Shown here piece by piece: positions 52,396-60,325 of a stretch of 64,000 bases of DNA. The DNA comes from Larkinella terrae. GTDB taxonomy: Bacteria; Bacteroidota; Bacteroidia; Cytophagales; Spirosomataceae. Within the stretch, counting starts at the first letter, position 1, and every line of letters begins with the position of its first letter. The translations under genes were made by a program, and so were the position numbers. The notes beneath the pieces were generated by a model. The model ran no database searches, was not told the origin of the DNA, and worked only from the letters and a program-made list of their open reading frames with translations. The stretch covers positions 640,448-704,447 of the forward strand of contig NZ_WJXZ01000014.1 in NCBI RefSeq assembly GCF_009668025.1, in the 5' to 3' direction.

Positions 52396-54300
52396 ATGAA
52401 ATCTCTATTGCTATTCCTCTTAACAACCTGCGCGTTTGCCCAGCAAAAACCGTATTCGCAGCGCATGGCCGATTCGTTCATGACCTGGCACAAAGACTCG
52501 ATCCTGATCGGTGATCGCAAAACCGCCCGCTGGGATTATGAACAGGGCCTGGTGCTGAAAGCCTTCGAAGGCGTTTGGTACCGAACCGGCGACCCCAAAT
52601 ACTTTACCTACACCCTGAACGATATCAACCAGTTTGTGCGCGACGATGGCAGCATCCGGACGTATGCGATGGACGAGTTCAATATCGACAACGTCACGAC
52701 CGGGCGCGTGCTGCTGATGCTGGCGCAACAGTCGCTGCCGGGCAAAGAGAAGTTTCAGAAAGCGGCTTTTCTGCTGCGCGATCAGCTGGCGAAACAACCC
52801 CGCACAAAGGAAGGCGGTTTCTGGCACAAAAAACGGTATCCAAACCAGATGTGGCTCGACGGTTTGTTCATGGCCGAACCGTTTTACGCCGAATTCAGCC
52901 GGGTTTTCAACCAGCCCGAAAATTTCGATGATATTGCCAAACAGTTTGCGCTGATCGAAAAACACTTAGTCGATCCCAAAACCGGTTTGCTCTATCACGG
53001 TTACGACGAGAGTCGCGAGCAGAAATGGGCCGATCCGAAAACCGGGCAGTCGCCGAATTTCTGGGGTCGCTCGATTGGGTGGTACGCAATGGCGCTGGTC
53101 GATGTGCTCGATTATTTTCCGAACGATCACCCGCAGCGCGCTAACCTGGTGAAATACCTGCAACGGCTGGCCCCGCCGATCGTGAAATACCAGGACCCGA
53201 AATCCGGCTGCTGGTACCAGATGACGACCCAGGGCGCGCGCAAAGGCAATTACCTCGAAGCTTCGGCCTCCTGTATGTTCGTGTACGCGCTGGCGAAGAG
53301 CGTCCGGATGGGGTATCTGGACAAGGCGTTTCTGGCGTCGGCGCAGAAAGGCTACCAGGGCATTCTGAAAAACTTCATCGAAACCGACGCCAATGGGTTG
53401 ATCAACCTCAACGGCACGGTGAGCGTGGGCGGTTTGGGCGGCACGCCCTACCGGGATGGCAGTTATGACTATTACCTCAGCGAACCGATCCGCAAAAACG
53501 ATTTGAAAGGCGTTGGACCGTTCATCATGGCGAGTCTGGAAATGGAAATAGCGCCCGAACTGGCGGTGGGTGCCGGGAAAACCGTCGCCGTGGACAATTA
53601 TTTCAACCACGAATTTCGGAAGGATCTGCTCGGCCAAACTGAACCGTTTCATTACACCTGGGAAGATCGGATGCATTCGGGCTTCTGGCACTGGGGCAAC
53701 ACCTTCCGCGAACTGGGCGCCAAAACCGTCACGGTTCGGAACGCGCCAACCGCCGAATCCCTGAAAGGCGTCGATGTGTACATCATTGTTGATCCCGATT
53801 CGCCGAAAGAAACCGCCAAGCCGAATTACATCCAACCGGCTGATATCAAGGCGATTGAGGGATGGGTGAAAGCGGGTGGCGTGTTGGTCATGATGGCGAA
53901 CGACACCGCCAACTGCGAGACGAAGCACTTTAACGAACTGGCGCAGGTCTTTGGAATCCGGTTTACCGACAAAAACCGGAACATGGTGAAGGGCAAGCAG
54001 TATGAACAGGGCAAGGTAACGATTCCGGCCGGTAACCCGGTTTTCAAGCAAACCCAGGCCGTTTACATCAAGGAACTGGCGACGCTGGCGGTGAAGGCCC
54101 CGGCCAAGGCATTGATTTCGGAGGAGGGAGACGTTATTATGGCCACCGCTCAGATCGGGAAAGGGGCGGTTTTTGCCGTCGGCGACCCCTGGCTGTACAA
54201 TGAATACACCGATGGCCGGATTATTCCAACGGTTTTCGAGAATTACAAAGCGAGCAAGGAATTGGGGGCGTGGTTGCTGCGACAAACTCGTGCTAAGTAA
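52396..54300 (+). CDS. GH105 unsaturated rhamnogalacturonyl hydrolase with extra C-terminal domain
   Basis: 634 residues with signal peptide (LLLFLLTTCAFAQQ). Residues about 20-370 form the GH88/GH105 (alpha/alpha)6 barrel: KTARWDYEQGLVLKAFEGVW, EFNIDNVTTGRVLLMLA, WLDGLFMAEPFYAEFS and GRSIGWYAMALVDVLDYFP. GH105 enzymes hydrolyse the unsaturated uronyl unit left by pectin or rhamnogalacturonan lyases. Residues about 385-634 form a second domain with GWVKAGGVLVMMANDT and GKGAVFAVGDPWLYNE, resembling a DUF4350/GATase-like fold of unknown job. GH105 proteins are usually about 370-400 residues, so this is a fusion. It is exported, and the transporter at 61614 may take up its products. Confidence 0.88.
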   Translation: MKSLLLFLLTTCAFAQQKPYSQRMADSFMTWHKDSILIGDRKTARWDYEQGLVLKAFEGVWYRTGDPKYFTYTLNDINQFVRDDGSIRTYAMDEFNIDNVTTGRVLLMLAQQSLPGKEKFQKAAFLLRDQLAKQPRTKEGGFWHKKRYPNQMWLDGLFMAEPFYAEFSRVFNQPENFDDIAKQFALIEKHLVDPKTGLLYHGYDESREQKWADPKTGQSPNFWGRSIGWYAMALVDVLDYFPNDHPQRANLVKYLQRLAPPIVKYQDPKSGCWYQMTTQGARKGNYLEASASCMFVYALAKSVRMGYLDKAFLASAQKGYQGILKNFIETDANGLINLNGTVSVGGLGGTPYRDGSYDYYLSEPIRKNDLKGVGPFIMASLEMEIAPELAVGAGKTVAVDNYFNHEFRKDLLGQTEPFHYTWEDRMHSGFWHWGNTFRELGAKTVTVRNAPTAESLKGVDVYIIVDPDSPKETAKPNYIQPADIKAIEGWVKAGGVLVMMANDTANCETKHFNELAQVFGIRFTDKNRNMVKGKQYEQGKVTIPAGNPVFKQTQAVYIKELATLAVKAPAKALISEEGDVIMATAQIGKGAVFAVGDPWLYNEYTDGRIIPTVFENYKASKELGAWLLRQTRAK

Positions 54301-54301
54301 A

Positions 54302-54446
54302 AGTTATTTCGCAGAGTTGAGCGGAGTAAATCAGAGTTAATCAGAGAAATCCCCTGATGAACCCTGATTCCCTCTGATCCACCCTGTATAATAACCAAAG
54401 CTCCGCTTCACTCCCTTTTTTCTCCGCTTGGCTTCGCGAAATAGTA
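54302..54446. repeat. Inverted repeat of the TTATTTCGCAGAGTT family, copy 3
   Basis: The left arm AGTTATTTCGCAGAGTTGAG begins 1 base after the GH105 stop; the right arm TCCGCTTGGCTTCGCGAAAT ends near 54446. The interior is a second inverted repeat made of TCAGAG/CTCTGA words. The gap is co-directional, upstream of the TetR gene. Confidence 0.88.
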
Positions 54447-54461
54447 GCTTTAAAAACTTTT

Positions 54462-54479
54462 ATTAAAAATATTTTTAAT
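54462..54479. promoter_or_regulatory. Operator-like palindrome before the TetR gene
   Basis: ATTAAAAATATTTTTAAT is a perfect 18-bp palindrome centred about 39 bases before the TetR start codon. An almost identical site precedes the tolC-like gene at 55144. TetR regulators bind such palindromes to repress themselves and their target operon. Confidence 0.65.
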
Positions 54480-54509
54480 AACTTATCTCTCGACCTTACC
54501 TTTGTCATC

Positions 54510-55127
54510 ATGAAACCGAAAGACACCGAGCAAAATACCGAACAGAAAATCAAGGAAGCGGCCAAGAAAGTTTTTCTGGAACGCGGTTTCGACGGTGCCA
54601 AGCTTCGGCACATCGCCGAAGAGGCCGGAACGACAATGGCGATGGTCAATTACTATTTCCGGAGCAAAGAACAGCTCTTTCAAAGCATTTTTCTGGAAAC
54701 GATGGGCTCATTTTTGGGCCGGGTTATTTTGATCCTTAACGAAGAAGTACCGCTGGAAATTAAAGTGTGGAAGGTGGTCGATAACTATACTGATTTTCTG
54801 GTTGCTAACCCGCATGTGCCGGTTTTTGTGTTGTCGGAATTGCAGAAAGACAGCAGCAAACTGTTTCAGCAATTGAACATTAAACAGGCGGTCGAGTCGG
54901 CCTATTTCATCAAACAACTGGAAATTGAAGCGGAAAAAGGCACGATCCGTAAAGTGAAGCCACTCCAGATAATCGTGACGATGTTGGGCAGTTTGATCTT
55001 CCCGTTCATGGCAAAACCGATCGTCAGCTACATCGGCGACATGGACGAAGCGGCTTACCGCGCCTTTCTGGAAGAACGAAAAGTGATCGTGTTTGAAACC
55101 GTTATGGCCTACCTGAAACCCGTTTAA
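54510..55127 (+). CDS. TetR/AcrR family regulator of the efflux operon
   Basis: 205 residues. The N-terminal TetR HTH is complete (VFLERGFDGAKLRHIAEEAGTTMAMVNYYFRSKEQLFQSIF, about 17-58), followed by a helical ligand-binding domain. It stands directly upstream of the tolC-hlyD-ABC genes on the same strand, as CecR stands beside YbhGFSR in E. coli, and matched palindromes precede both this gene and the tolC-like gene. It most likely represses both until an efflux substrate binds. A TACCTTTG element lies 6 bases before its ATG and could give a nearly leaderless transcript. Confidence 0.92.
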   Translation: MKPKDTEQNTEQKIKEAAKKVFLERGFDGAKLRHIAEEAGTTMAMVNYYFRSKEQLFQSIFLETMGSFLGRVILILNEEVPLEIKVWKVVDNYTDFLVANPHVPVFVLSELQKDSSKLFQQLNIKQAVESAYFIKQLEIEAEKGTIRKVKPLQIIVTMLGSLIFPFMAKPIVSYIGDMDEAAYRAFLEERKVIVFETVMAYLKPV

Positions 55128-55143
55128 TTTTTTTTGGATTACT

Positions 55144-55161
55144 ATTAAAAAGATTTTTAAA
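55144..55161. promoter_or_regulatory. Operator-like palindrome before the TolC-family gene
   Basis: ATTAAAAAGATTTTTAAA differs from the site at 54462 at two positions and is centred about 46 bases before the TolC start codon. It is the second half of a matched pair in the two promoter regions of this operon. Confidence 0.62.
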
Positions 55162-55198
55162 AAGAAAATTTAGAATAAAGTTTTAAAAGCAAATTTGT

Positions 55199-56464
55199 AT
55201 GAAATCATTATCCACATTTTTGCTCGGATTGCTCCTGACGACCACGTCACAGGCGCAATCCGTGATGACGCTGGAACAAGGCTATGCCGCCGTCATCGCC
55301 AACGATCCGCTGACCCGCCAACGGGAAATTGTGCAGCAAACCGGCGACCTGACCATTGCCAGTCTGGATAAAAACCGCCGACTGCCGCAGGTGGGCGTTA
55401 ATGGGCAGGCAACCTGGCAATCGGAAGTGACGAAGCTGCCCATTGAACTGCCGAACGTGCCGATTCCGCAACTGAGCAAAGACCAGTACAAACTGACGGC
55501 GGATGTGAGCTACACGCTGTTTGACGGCAACCAAACCGCCTTGCAAAAGCAGGTGCAGCGGGCCAGCACGACGGTGGGTTTGCAACAAGTCGCCGTGGAG
55601 CAAAACCGCCTGAAAGACCAGGTGAATGCTTATTTCCTGAACATCCTCCTAACCGATGAAAACACCCGCCTGACCCGCATCCGTCTGGAAGAACTGCAAA
55701 ACCGCATTCTGAAAGCCGAAGCCGGGGTGCGTTTCGGAACCGTGGCCACCGTGGGCGTGGATGTGTTGCGCGCCGAAGTCCTGAACGCCGAACAGCAACT
55801 GGGGCAACTGGCGGCTACGCGCCGGGGGCTGCGCGACCAGCTTGGTATTCTGACCGGATTGACGATTACCGACAGCACGAAACTGGTCATCGAGGAAGCA
55901 AGAACCGGCATTGTAAACCTGTCACTAAACCGCCCCGAACAAAAACTTTTTGAGTCGCAACGGGCACTGCTGGATGAGCAATTGCGGCTGACCAACAACC
56001 GGCTGCAGCCCCGACTGAGCGCATTCGCCCAGGGCGGAGCGGGCCGACCGGCGTTGAATTTTCTGAACAACGATTTTCGGGGCTTTTTTATCGGCGGGAT
56101 TCGCCTGAGCTGGAACCTGTCGGCGGCCTACACGCTCAAAAACGATCGGGCGGTTTTGGCCCTGAACCGCGAACAGATTGGCGTTCAGCAGAAAGTATTC
56201 GACCGAAATTTGTCGCTACAACTTCGCCAGCAGCAAACCGAGATCGACCGCGTCACGGCCTTGCTCGAAAAAGACCGGGAAATCAGTGCGTTGCGTTCCA
56301 AAATCCGGCAAACTGCTAGCGTTCAGCTCGATAACGGCACCCTGGCCGCCCGGGATTATACCTCAGAACTCAACGCCGAAAGTCAGGCGCTTTTGAATCA
56401 GAAAACCCACGAATTACAACTGCTGCTGGCGAACGTGCAGTACCGCACGCTGACCGGCAATTAA
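55199..56464 (+). CDS. TolC family outer-membrane efflux protein
   Basis: 421 residues with signal peptide (FLLGLLLTTTSQAQS). Two outer-membrane-efflux repeats are seen, with long coiled-coil segments (QNRLKDQVNAYFLNILLTDENTRLTRIRLEELQNRI and LQLRQQQTEIDRVTALLEKDREISALRSKI) and the conserved NxxL-type turn in NSQALLNQKTHELQLLL. TolC proteins form trimeric tunnels joined to the HlyD-type adaptor encoded 22 bases downstream. It opens the structural part of the operon. Confidence 0.9.
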   Translation: MKSLSTFLLGLLLTTTSQAQSVMTLEQGYAAVIANDPLTRQREIVQQTGDLTIASLDKNRRLPQVGVNGQATWQSEVTKLPIELPNVPIPQLSKDQYKLTADVSYTLFDGNQTALQKQVQRASTTVGLQQVAVEQNRLKDQVNAYFLNILLTDENTRLTRIRLEELQNRILKAEAGVRFGTVATVGVDVLRAEVLNAEQQLGQLAATRRGLRDQLGILTGLTITDSTKLVIEEARTGIVNLSLNRPEQKLFESQRALLDEQLRLTNNRLQPRLSAFAQGGAGRPALNFLNNDFRGFFIGGIRLSWNLSAAYTLKNDRAVLALNREQIGVQQKVFDRNLSLQLRQQQTEIDRVTALLEKDREISALRSKIRQTASVQLDNGTLAARDYTSELNAESQALLNQKTHELQLLLANVQYRTLTGN

Positions 56465-56486
56465 CCACTCTTTGACGTCCATTACC

Positions 56487-57416
56487 ATGAAATCTACGTT
56501 GATTACGATCGCATTACTGATCGGCATGATGGCTTGTAAAACCGAGCCCCAGTCGGACGCTTACGGCAATTTTGAAGCTGTCGAAACCATCGTGTCTGCG
56601 GAAGCGACCGGTGCGCTGCAAAAACTAACCGTCGAAGAAGGCCAGACGTTGAAAGCCGGGCAAACCGTCGGGCAGATTGATCCGCTTCAACTCCAGCTTC
56701 GGAAGTCGCAACTGCTGGCAAGTCGGCGGGCGGTTTCCAGCCGTTCTCCGAATATTTCGGCGCAATTATCGCCTTATGAACAGCAAATTGCGGTGCAGGA
56801 GCAAAACCTCAAGACGCTGCAACGCGAGAAAACCCGCACGCAAAATCTGATTGCCGCCGGGGCCGCTCCGACCAAGCAACTCGACGATATTGTGGCACAG
56901 ATCGACGTCGTCGAACGCCAGATTGCCCTGATTCGGCAGCAACGGGCGGCCCAGCAATCGGCCCTGACGACCCAGCGCACCGGCACACTTTCGGAAGAAG
57001 CGCCTTTGGAAGAACAAATCCGGCAGCTTGACGACCAGATCAAAAAGGCGACGATTGTCAACCCGGCGGCCGGTACCGTCACTGTCAAGTTTGCGGAGTC
57101 CGGCGAGGTGGCCAGTTACGGAAAACCACTCTACAAAATTGCGGATCTGGACAAAATCACGCTTCGGGCCTACATCAGTGGCGATCAACTGGTGCGGGTC
57201 AAAACCGGTCAGTCGGTGAAAGTTTTGGTCGATGCGCCGAACGATCAGTTCAAGGAATACGCCGGAACGATTACCTGGGTGTCGAGCAAGGCGGAATTTA
57301 CGCCCAAGGTCATCCAGACCAAAGACGAACGCGTCAATCTGGTTTACGCCCTGAAAATCCAGGTCAAAAACGACGGCGGTTTGAAGATCGGGATGCCGGG
57401 GGAGGTGAGGTTGTAA
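56487..57416 (+). CDS. HlyD/YbhG-like periplasmic adaptor, lipoprotein
   Basis: 309 residues from MKSTLITIALLIGMMAC, a lipoprotein signal with lipobox GMMAC. The biotinyl-lipoyl-like half motifs (EATGALQKLTVEEGQTLKAGQTVGQIDPLQL and PAAGTVTVKFAESGEVASYGKPL) flank a long coiled-coil hairpin (about 80-190), and a beta-barrel domain follows. Such adaptors link an inner-membrane ABC pump to TolC. It matches YbhG in order and size, and lies between the TolC and ATPase genes. Confidence 0.9.
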   Translation: MKSTLITIALLIGMMACKTEPQSDAYGNFEAVETIVSAEATGALQKLTVEEGQTLKAGQTVGQIDPLQLQLRKSQLLASRRAVSSRSPNISAQLSPYEQQIAVQEQNLKTLQREKTRTQNLIAAGAAPTKQLDDIVAQIDVVERQIALIRQQRAAQQSALTTQRTGTLSEEAPLEEQIRQLDDQIKKATIVNPAAGTVTVKFAESGEVASYGKPLYKIADLDKITLRAYISGDQLVRVKTGQSVKVLVDAPNDQFKEYAGTITWVSSKAEFTPKVIQTKDERVNLVYALKIQVKNDGGLKIGMPGEVRL

Positions 57417-57442
57417 AAGGTATACCGTAAACCATAAAAAAT

Positions 57443-58366
57443 ATGGATGCGATCATTATTGAAAACGTTTCAAAAGCGTACGGCGAAATCCCGGCGGTTT
57501 CGGATGTCAGCCTTTCGGTCCGGCCGGGCGAGTTGTTCGGACTGATCGGGCCCGATGGGGCCGGGAAGACCACGCTCTTTAAAATACTGGTGACACTGCT
57601 GCTGCCCGACAAGGGCCGGGCGACGGTGGCGGGTCACGATGTGGTGAAGGACTACAAAGCCCTGCGGCAGTTGGTCGGCTACATGCCGGGGCGGTTTTCG
57701 CTGTATCCGGACCTAAGCGTGGAGGAAAATCTGGCTTTTTTTGCCACTGTTTTTGGGACGACGATCAAAGAAAACTACCACCTGATTCAGGAGATTTATT
57801 CGCAGCTCGAACCGTTCAAAGACCGCCGGGCGGGGCAACTTTCGGGGGGCATGAAACAGAAGCTGGCCTTGTGTTGTGCGTTGATTCACAAGCCCGAAGT
57901 GCTGTTTCTGGACGAACCAACCACCGGCGTCGATGCGGTTTCGCGGAAGGAATTCTGGGATATGTTGCGCAAACTGAACGAACGCGGACTGACGACGCTG
58001 GTTTCCACGCCGTACATGGACGAAGCCAGCCGGTGCGACCGGATTGCGTTTATGCAAACTGGCAAAATCCTGGCGGTGGATCAGCCGGTGGCCATTACGA
58101 GACGCTTTAAAAAGCGTCTCTACGGAGTTCGGGCTGCTGATACGTATCAGTTGATTCATGATCTGCGGCTGGCGTCGTTTACGGAATCCTGCTACGCGTT
58201 TGGGGAGTTTCTGCACCTAACCGTGAAATCGAACGAAGTGACGGAACAGCAGATCGGGCGGTTTTTGCGGGAAAAGAATCACCGGAATATTGAAATCCAC
58301 GCCATTCAGCCCGGCATCGAAGACACCTTTATGGCGTTGATGACCCAACCCGAGCCAGCGGCTTGA
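57443..58366 (+). CDS. ABC transporter ATP-binding protein 1
   Basis: 307 residues. Walker A reads GPDGAGKTT near 36, the signature LSGGMKQKL near 132, Walker B VLFLDEPTTGVD near 152. With the next gene it corresponds to the two halves of E. coli YbhF split into separate proteins. Residues about 219-226 (TRRFKKRL) are encoded by a perfect palindrome, GAGACGCTTT and its complement, whose core is shared with the terminator at 3393; the insertion is in frame and leaves the motifs intact. It acts at the cytoplasmic face with the permeases downstream. Confidence 0.95.
   Translation: MDAIIIENVSKAYGEIPAVSDVSLSVRPGELFGLIGPDGAGKTTLFKILVTLLLPDKGRATVAGHDVVKDYKALRQLVGYMPGRFSLYPDLSVEENLAFFATVFGTTIKENYHLIQEIYSQLEPFKDRRAGQLSGGMKQKLALCCALIHKPEVLFLDEPTTGVDAVSRKEFWDMLRKLNERGLTTLVSTPYMDEASRCDRIAFMQTGKILAVDQPVAITRRFKKRLYGVRAADTYQLIHDLRLASFTESCYAFGEFLHLTVKSNEVTEQQIGRFLREKNHRNIEIHAIQPGIEDTFMALMTQPEPAA
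58099..58120. repeat. In-gene palindrome GAGACGCTTT / AAAGCGTCTC
   Basis: Perfect 10-bp arms (58099-58108 and 58111-58120) with AA between, inside ABC ATPase 1. The flanks extend the similarity to GTAGAGACGC, the word in the terminator at 3393. Confidence 0.9.
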
Positions 58367-58371
58367 CGATC

Positions 58372-59106
58372 ATGGAAAAAGCAGTCAGTACCAACGCGTT
58401 AACCAAAAAATTTGGCAGCTTCATTGCCACCAATGCCATTACGTTCGACGTGGCCCAGGGCGAAATCTTCGGATTTCTGGGCGCGAACGGGGCCGGGAAA
58501 ACCACGGCGATGCGGATGCTGTGCGGGTTATTGAAACCGACTTCCGGCGAAGCCAGCGTGGCCGGGTTTGATGTTTACCGGCAATCTGAGAAAATCAAGC
58601 AGAACATTGGCTACATGAGCCAGCGGTTTTCGCTGTACGAAGATTTGACGGTGCGCGAAAATATCCGGTTTTACGGCGGCATCTACGGCTTGCGCCGGGC
58701 GGACATTCCGGCCAAAACCGATCAGATTTTGCAAAAACTCGGCATCGAATCCGTGGCTGATTCGCTCGTGGCCTCATTGCCACTCGGCTGGAAACAGAAA
58801 CTCTCGTTTTCGGTGGCCCTGATCCACGAGCCCCGAATCGTGTTTCTGGACGAACCGACCGGCGGGGTCGACCCAATCACGCGCCGACAGTTCTGGGATT
58901 TGATCTACGAAGCCGCCCACGGCGGAACCACGGTTTTTGTGACTACGCACTACATGGACGAAGCCGAATACTGCCACCGCGTCTCGATCATGGTCGATGG
59001 CGTCATGAAAGCACTCGACACCCCGGCAGGTCTGAAAACCGCCTACAACGTGGACTCAATGGACGCGGTCTTCCAGATCCTGGCCCGGGGGACATCGACG
59101 AAATAA
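58372..59106 (+). CDS. ABC transporter ATP-binding protein 2
   Basis: 244 residues from MEKAVSTNALTKKFGSF, 5 bases after the previous gene's stop. Walker A GANGAGKTT is near 40, the signature region reads ASLPLGWKQKLSFSVAL (a degenerate LSGGQ in which SGG is replaced), and Walker B IVFLDEPTGGVD near 160 is followed by THYMDEAEYCHR, as in drug and antibiotic ABC-2 exporters. The altered signature may mean one composite ATP site is weak, as in many heterodimeric pairs. Its stop codon marks the left edge of the 35-bp-arm repeat at 59106. Confidence 0.95.
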   Translation: MEKAVSTNALTKKFGSFIATNAITFDVAQGEIFGFLGANGAGKTTAMRMLCGLLKPTSGEASVAGFDVYRQSEKIKQNIGYMSQRFSLYEDLTVRENIRFYGGIYGLRRADIPAKTDQILQKLGIESVADSLVASLPLGWKQKLSFSVALIHEPRIVFLDEPTGGVDPITRRQFWDLIYEAAHGGTTVFVTTHYMDEAEYCHRVSIMVDGVMKALDTPAGLKTAYNVDSMDAVFQILARGTSTK

Positions 59107-59206
59107 ACGCCCTGACAGCGGTCGAAGACCCTGTCAGCGGCTGTAAGCATATTCAACTCGGTTTAATTCTGCCGCTGACAGGGTCTTCGACCGCTGTCAG
59201 GGCGTT
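59106..59206. repeat. Inverted repeat with 35-bp perfect arms inside the efflux operon
   Basis: The left arm (59106-59140) and right arm (59172-59206) are exact complements; each arm holds two versions of CCCTGACAGCGG (one as CCCTGTCAGCGG) separated by TCGAAGA. The 31-base loop has no structure. It lies between the second ATPase gene and the first permease gene of one operon. Confidence 0.95.
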
Positions 59207-59218
59207 GTCGAAAAAAAT

Positions 59219-60325
59219 ATGAACCGCTTCATTGCTTTTGTAAAAAAGGAATTTTTCCACATTCTGCGTGACCGACGGACGCTACTAATCCTGTTCGGCT
59301 TACCGCTGGCGCAGGTGCTGCTGTTTGGGTTTGCATTGACGAACGAGATCAAAAACGCGAAAATCGCCATTCTCGACAACGACAAAAGCCAGCATTCGCA
59401 GCAGATTACCAACAAGTTGCTGGCGTCGGGGTATTTTCAGTTGCAGGAAAACCTGCGTTCCAACCACGACATCGAACGGGCGTTTCGGAAAGGAAATATC
59501 AAACTGGCGGTGGTGTTTCCGACCGGTTTTACGGCCAATTACGAGCACGGCCGAAGCACCCAAATTCAATTGCTGGCCGATGCCTCCGAGCAAAATACCG
59601 CCATCAGCCTGACCAATTATGCAACCGCGATCATCCGCGATTACACCGCCGAACGCAACCCGAATGCCCAGCCGCCCTTGACGATCGACGTACGCAGCCG
59701 CATGGTTTTTAATCCCGAACTGAAGGGCGCATTTGTGTTTGTGCCGGGCGTGATGGCGATGGTGCTGCTGCTGGTGTCGGCGCTGATGACCTCCGTGACG
59801 ATTGCCCGCGAACGCGAAACCGGTACGCTGGAAGTGCTGATGGTGTCGCCGTTGACGCAGGGCCAGATTCTGCTGGGGAAAGTCGTGCCGTACCTGCTGC
59901 TGTCGTTCGTGAACGGCTGCATCATCATTGCGCTTGGGGTTTTCGTGCTACACGTTCCGCTCAACGGAAGCCTGCTGCTGTTGTTATCCGAAACGTTGTT
60001 GTTCATTTTTCTGGCGTTGTCCATCGGAATTTTCATTTCGTCGCTCGTTGATACCCAACTGGTGGCCATGTTTGCGTCGCTGATGGCCATGCTGTTGCCG
60101 ACGATTTTCCTGTCCGGTTTCATCTTTCCGATCGAGAGCATGCCCAAACCGCTTCAGATCATTTCCAACATCATTCCGGCGAAATATTTCATCAGCATCG
60201 TGAAGGGAATCATGATCAAGGGCGCCGGTTTGCAGTACCTCTGGCAGCCGACTGCGGTCCTGATCGGCATGTCACTATTTTTCATGGGATTAAGTCTTCG
60301 TAATTTAAAAACCCGCCTGTCATGA
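59219..60325 (+). CDS. ABC-2 type permease 1 (YbhS-like)
   Basis: 368 residues. An N-terminal helix, a large periplasmic domain (about 40-170) and five C-terminal helices follow the ABC2_membrane_3 pattern, with the conserved block ARERETGTLEVLMVSPLTQGQILLGKVVPYLL near 195-226. It forms half of the transport pathway with the next gene, as YbhS with YbhR. Its start is 12 bases after the long hairpin. The ATGA overlap with the next gene implies coupled translation. Confidence 0.93.
   Translation: MNRFIAFVKKEFFHILRDRRTLLILFGLPLAQVLLFGFALTNEIKNAKIAILDNDKSQHSQQITNKLLASGYFQLQENLRSNHDIERAFRKGNIKLAVVFPTGFTANYEHGRSTQIQLLADASEQNTAISLTNYATAIIRDYTAERNPNAQPPLTIDVRSRMVFNPELKGAFVFVPGVMAMVLLLVSALMTSVTIARERETGTLEVLMVSPLTQGQILLGKVVPYLLLSFVNGCIIIALGVFVLHVPLNGSLLLLLSETLLFIFLALSIGIFISSLVDTQLVAMFASLMAMLLPTIFLSGFIFPIESMPKPLQIISNIIPAKYFISIVKGIMIKGAGLQYLWQPTAVLIGMSLFFMGLSLRNLKTRLS

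Noticed and set aside
52966-54285. Long minus-strand open frame (over 400 codons) opposite the GH105 gene
   Set aside because: It is antisense to a well-supported enzyme gene, has no recognisable family pattern, and similar shadow frames occur opposite other GC-rich genes.
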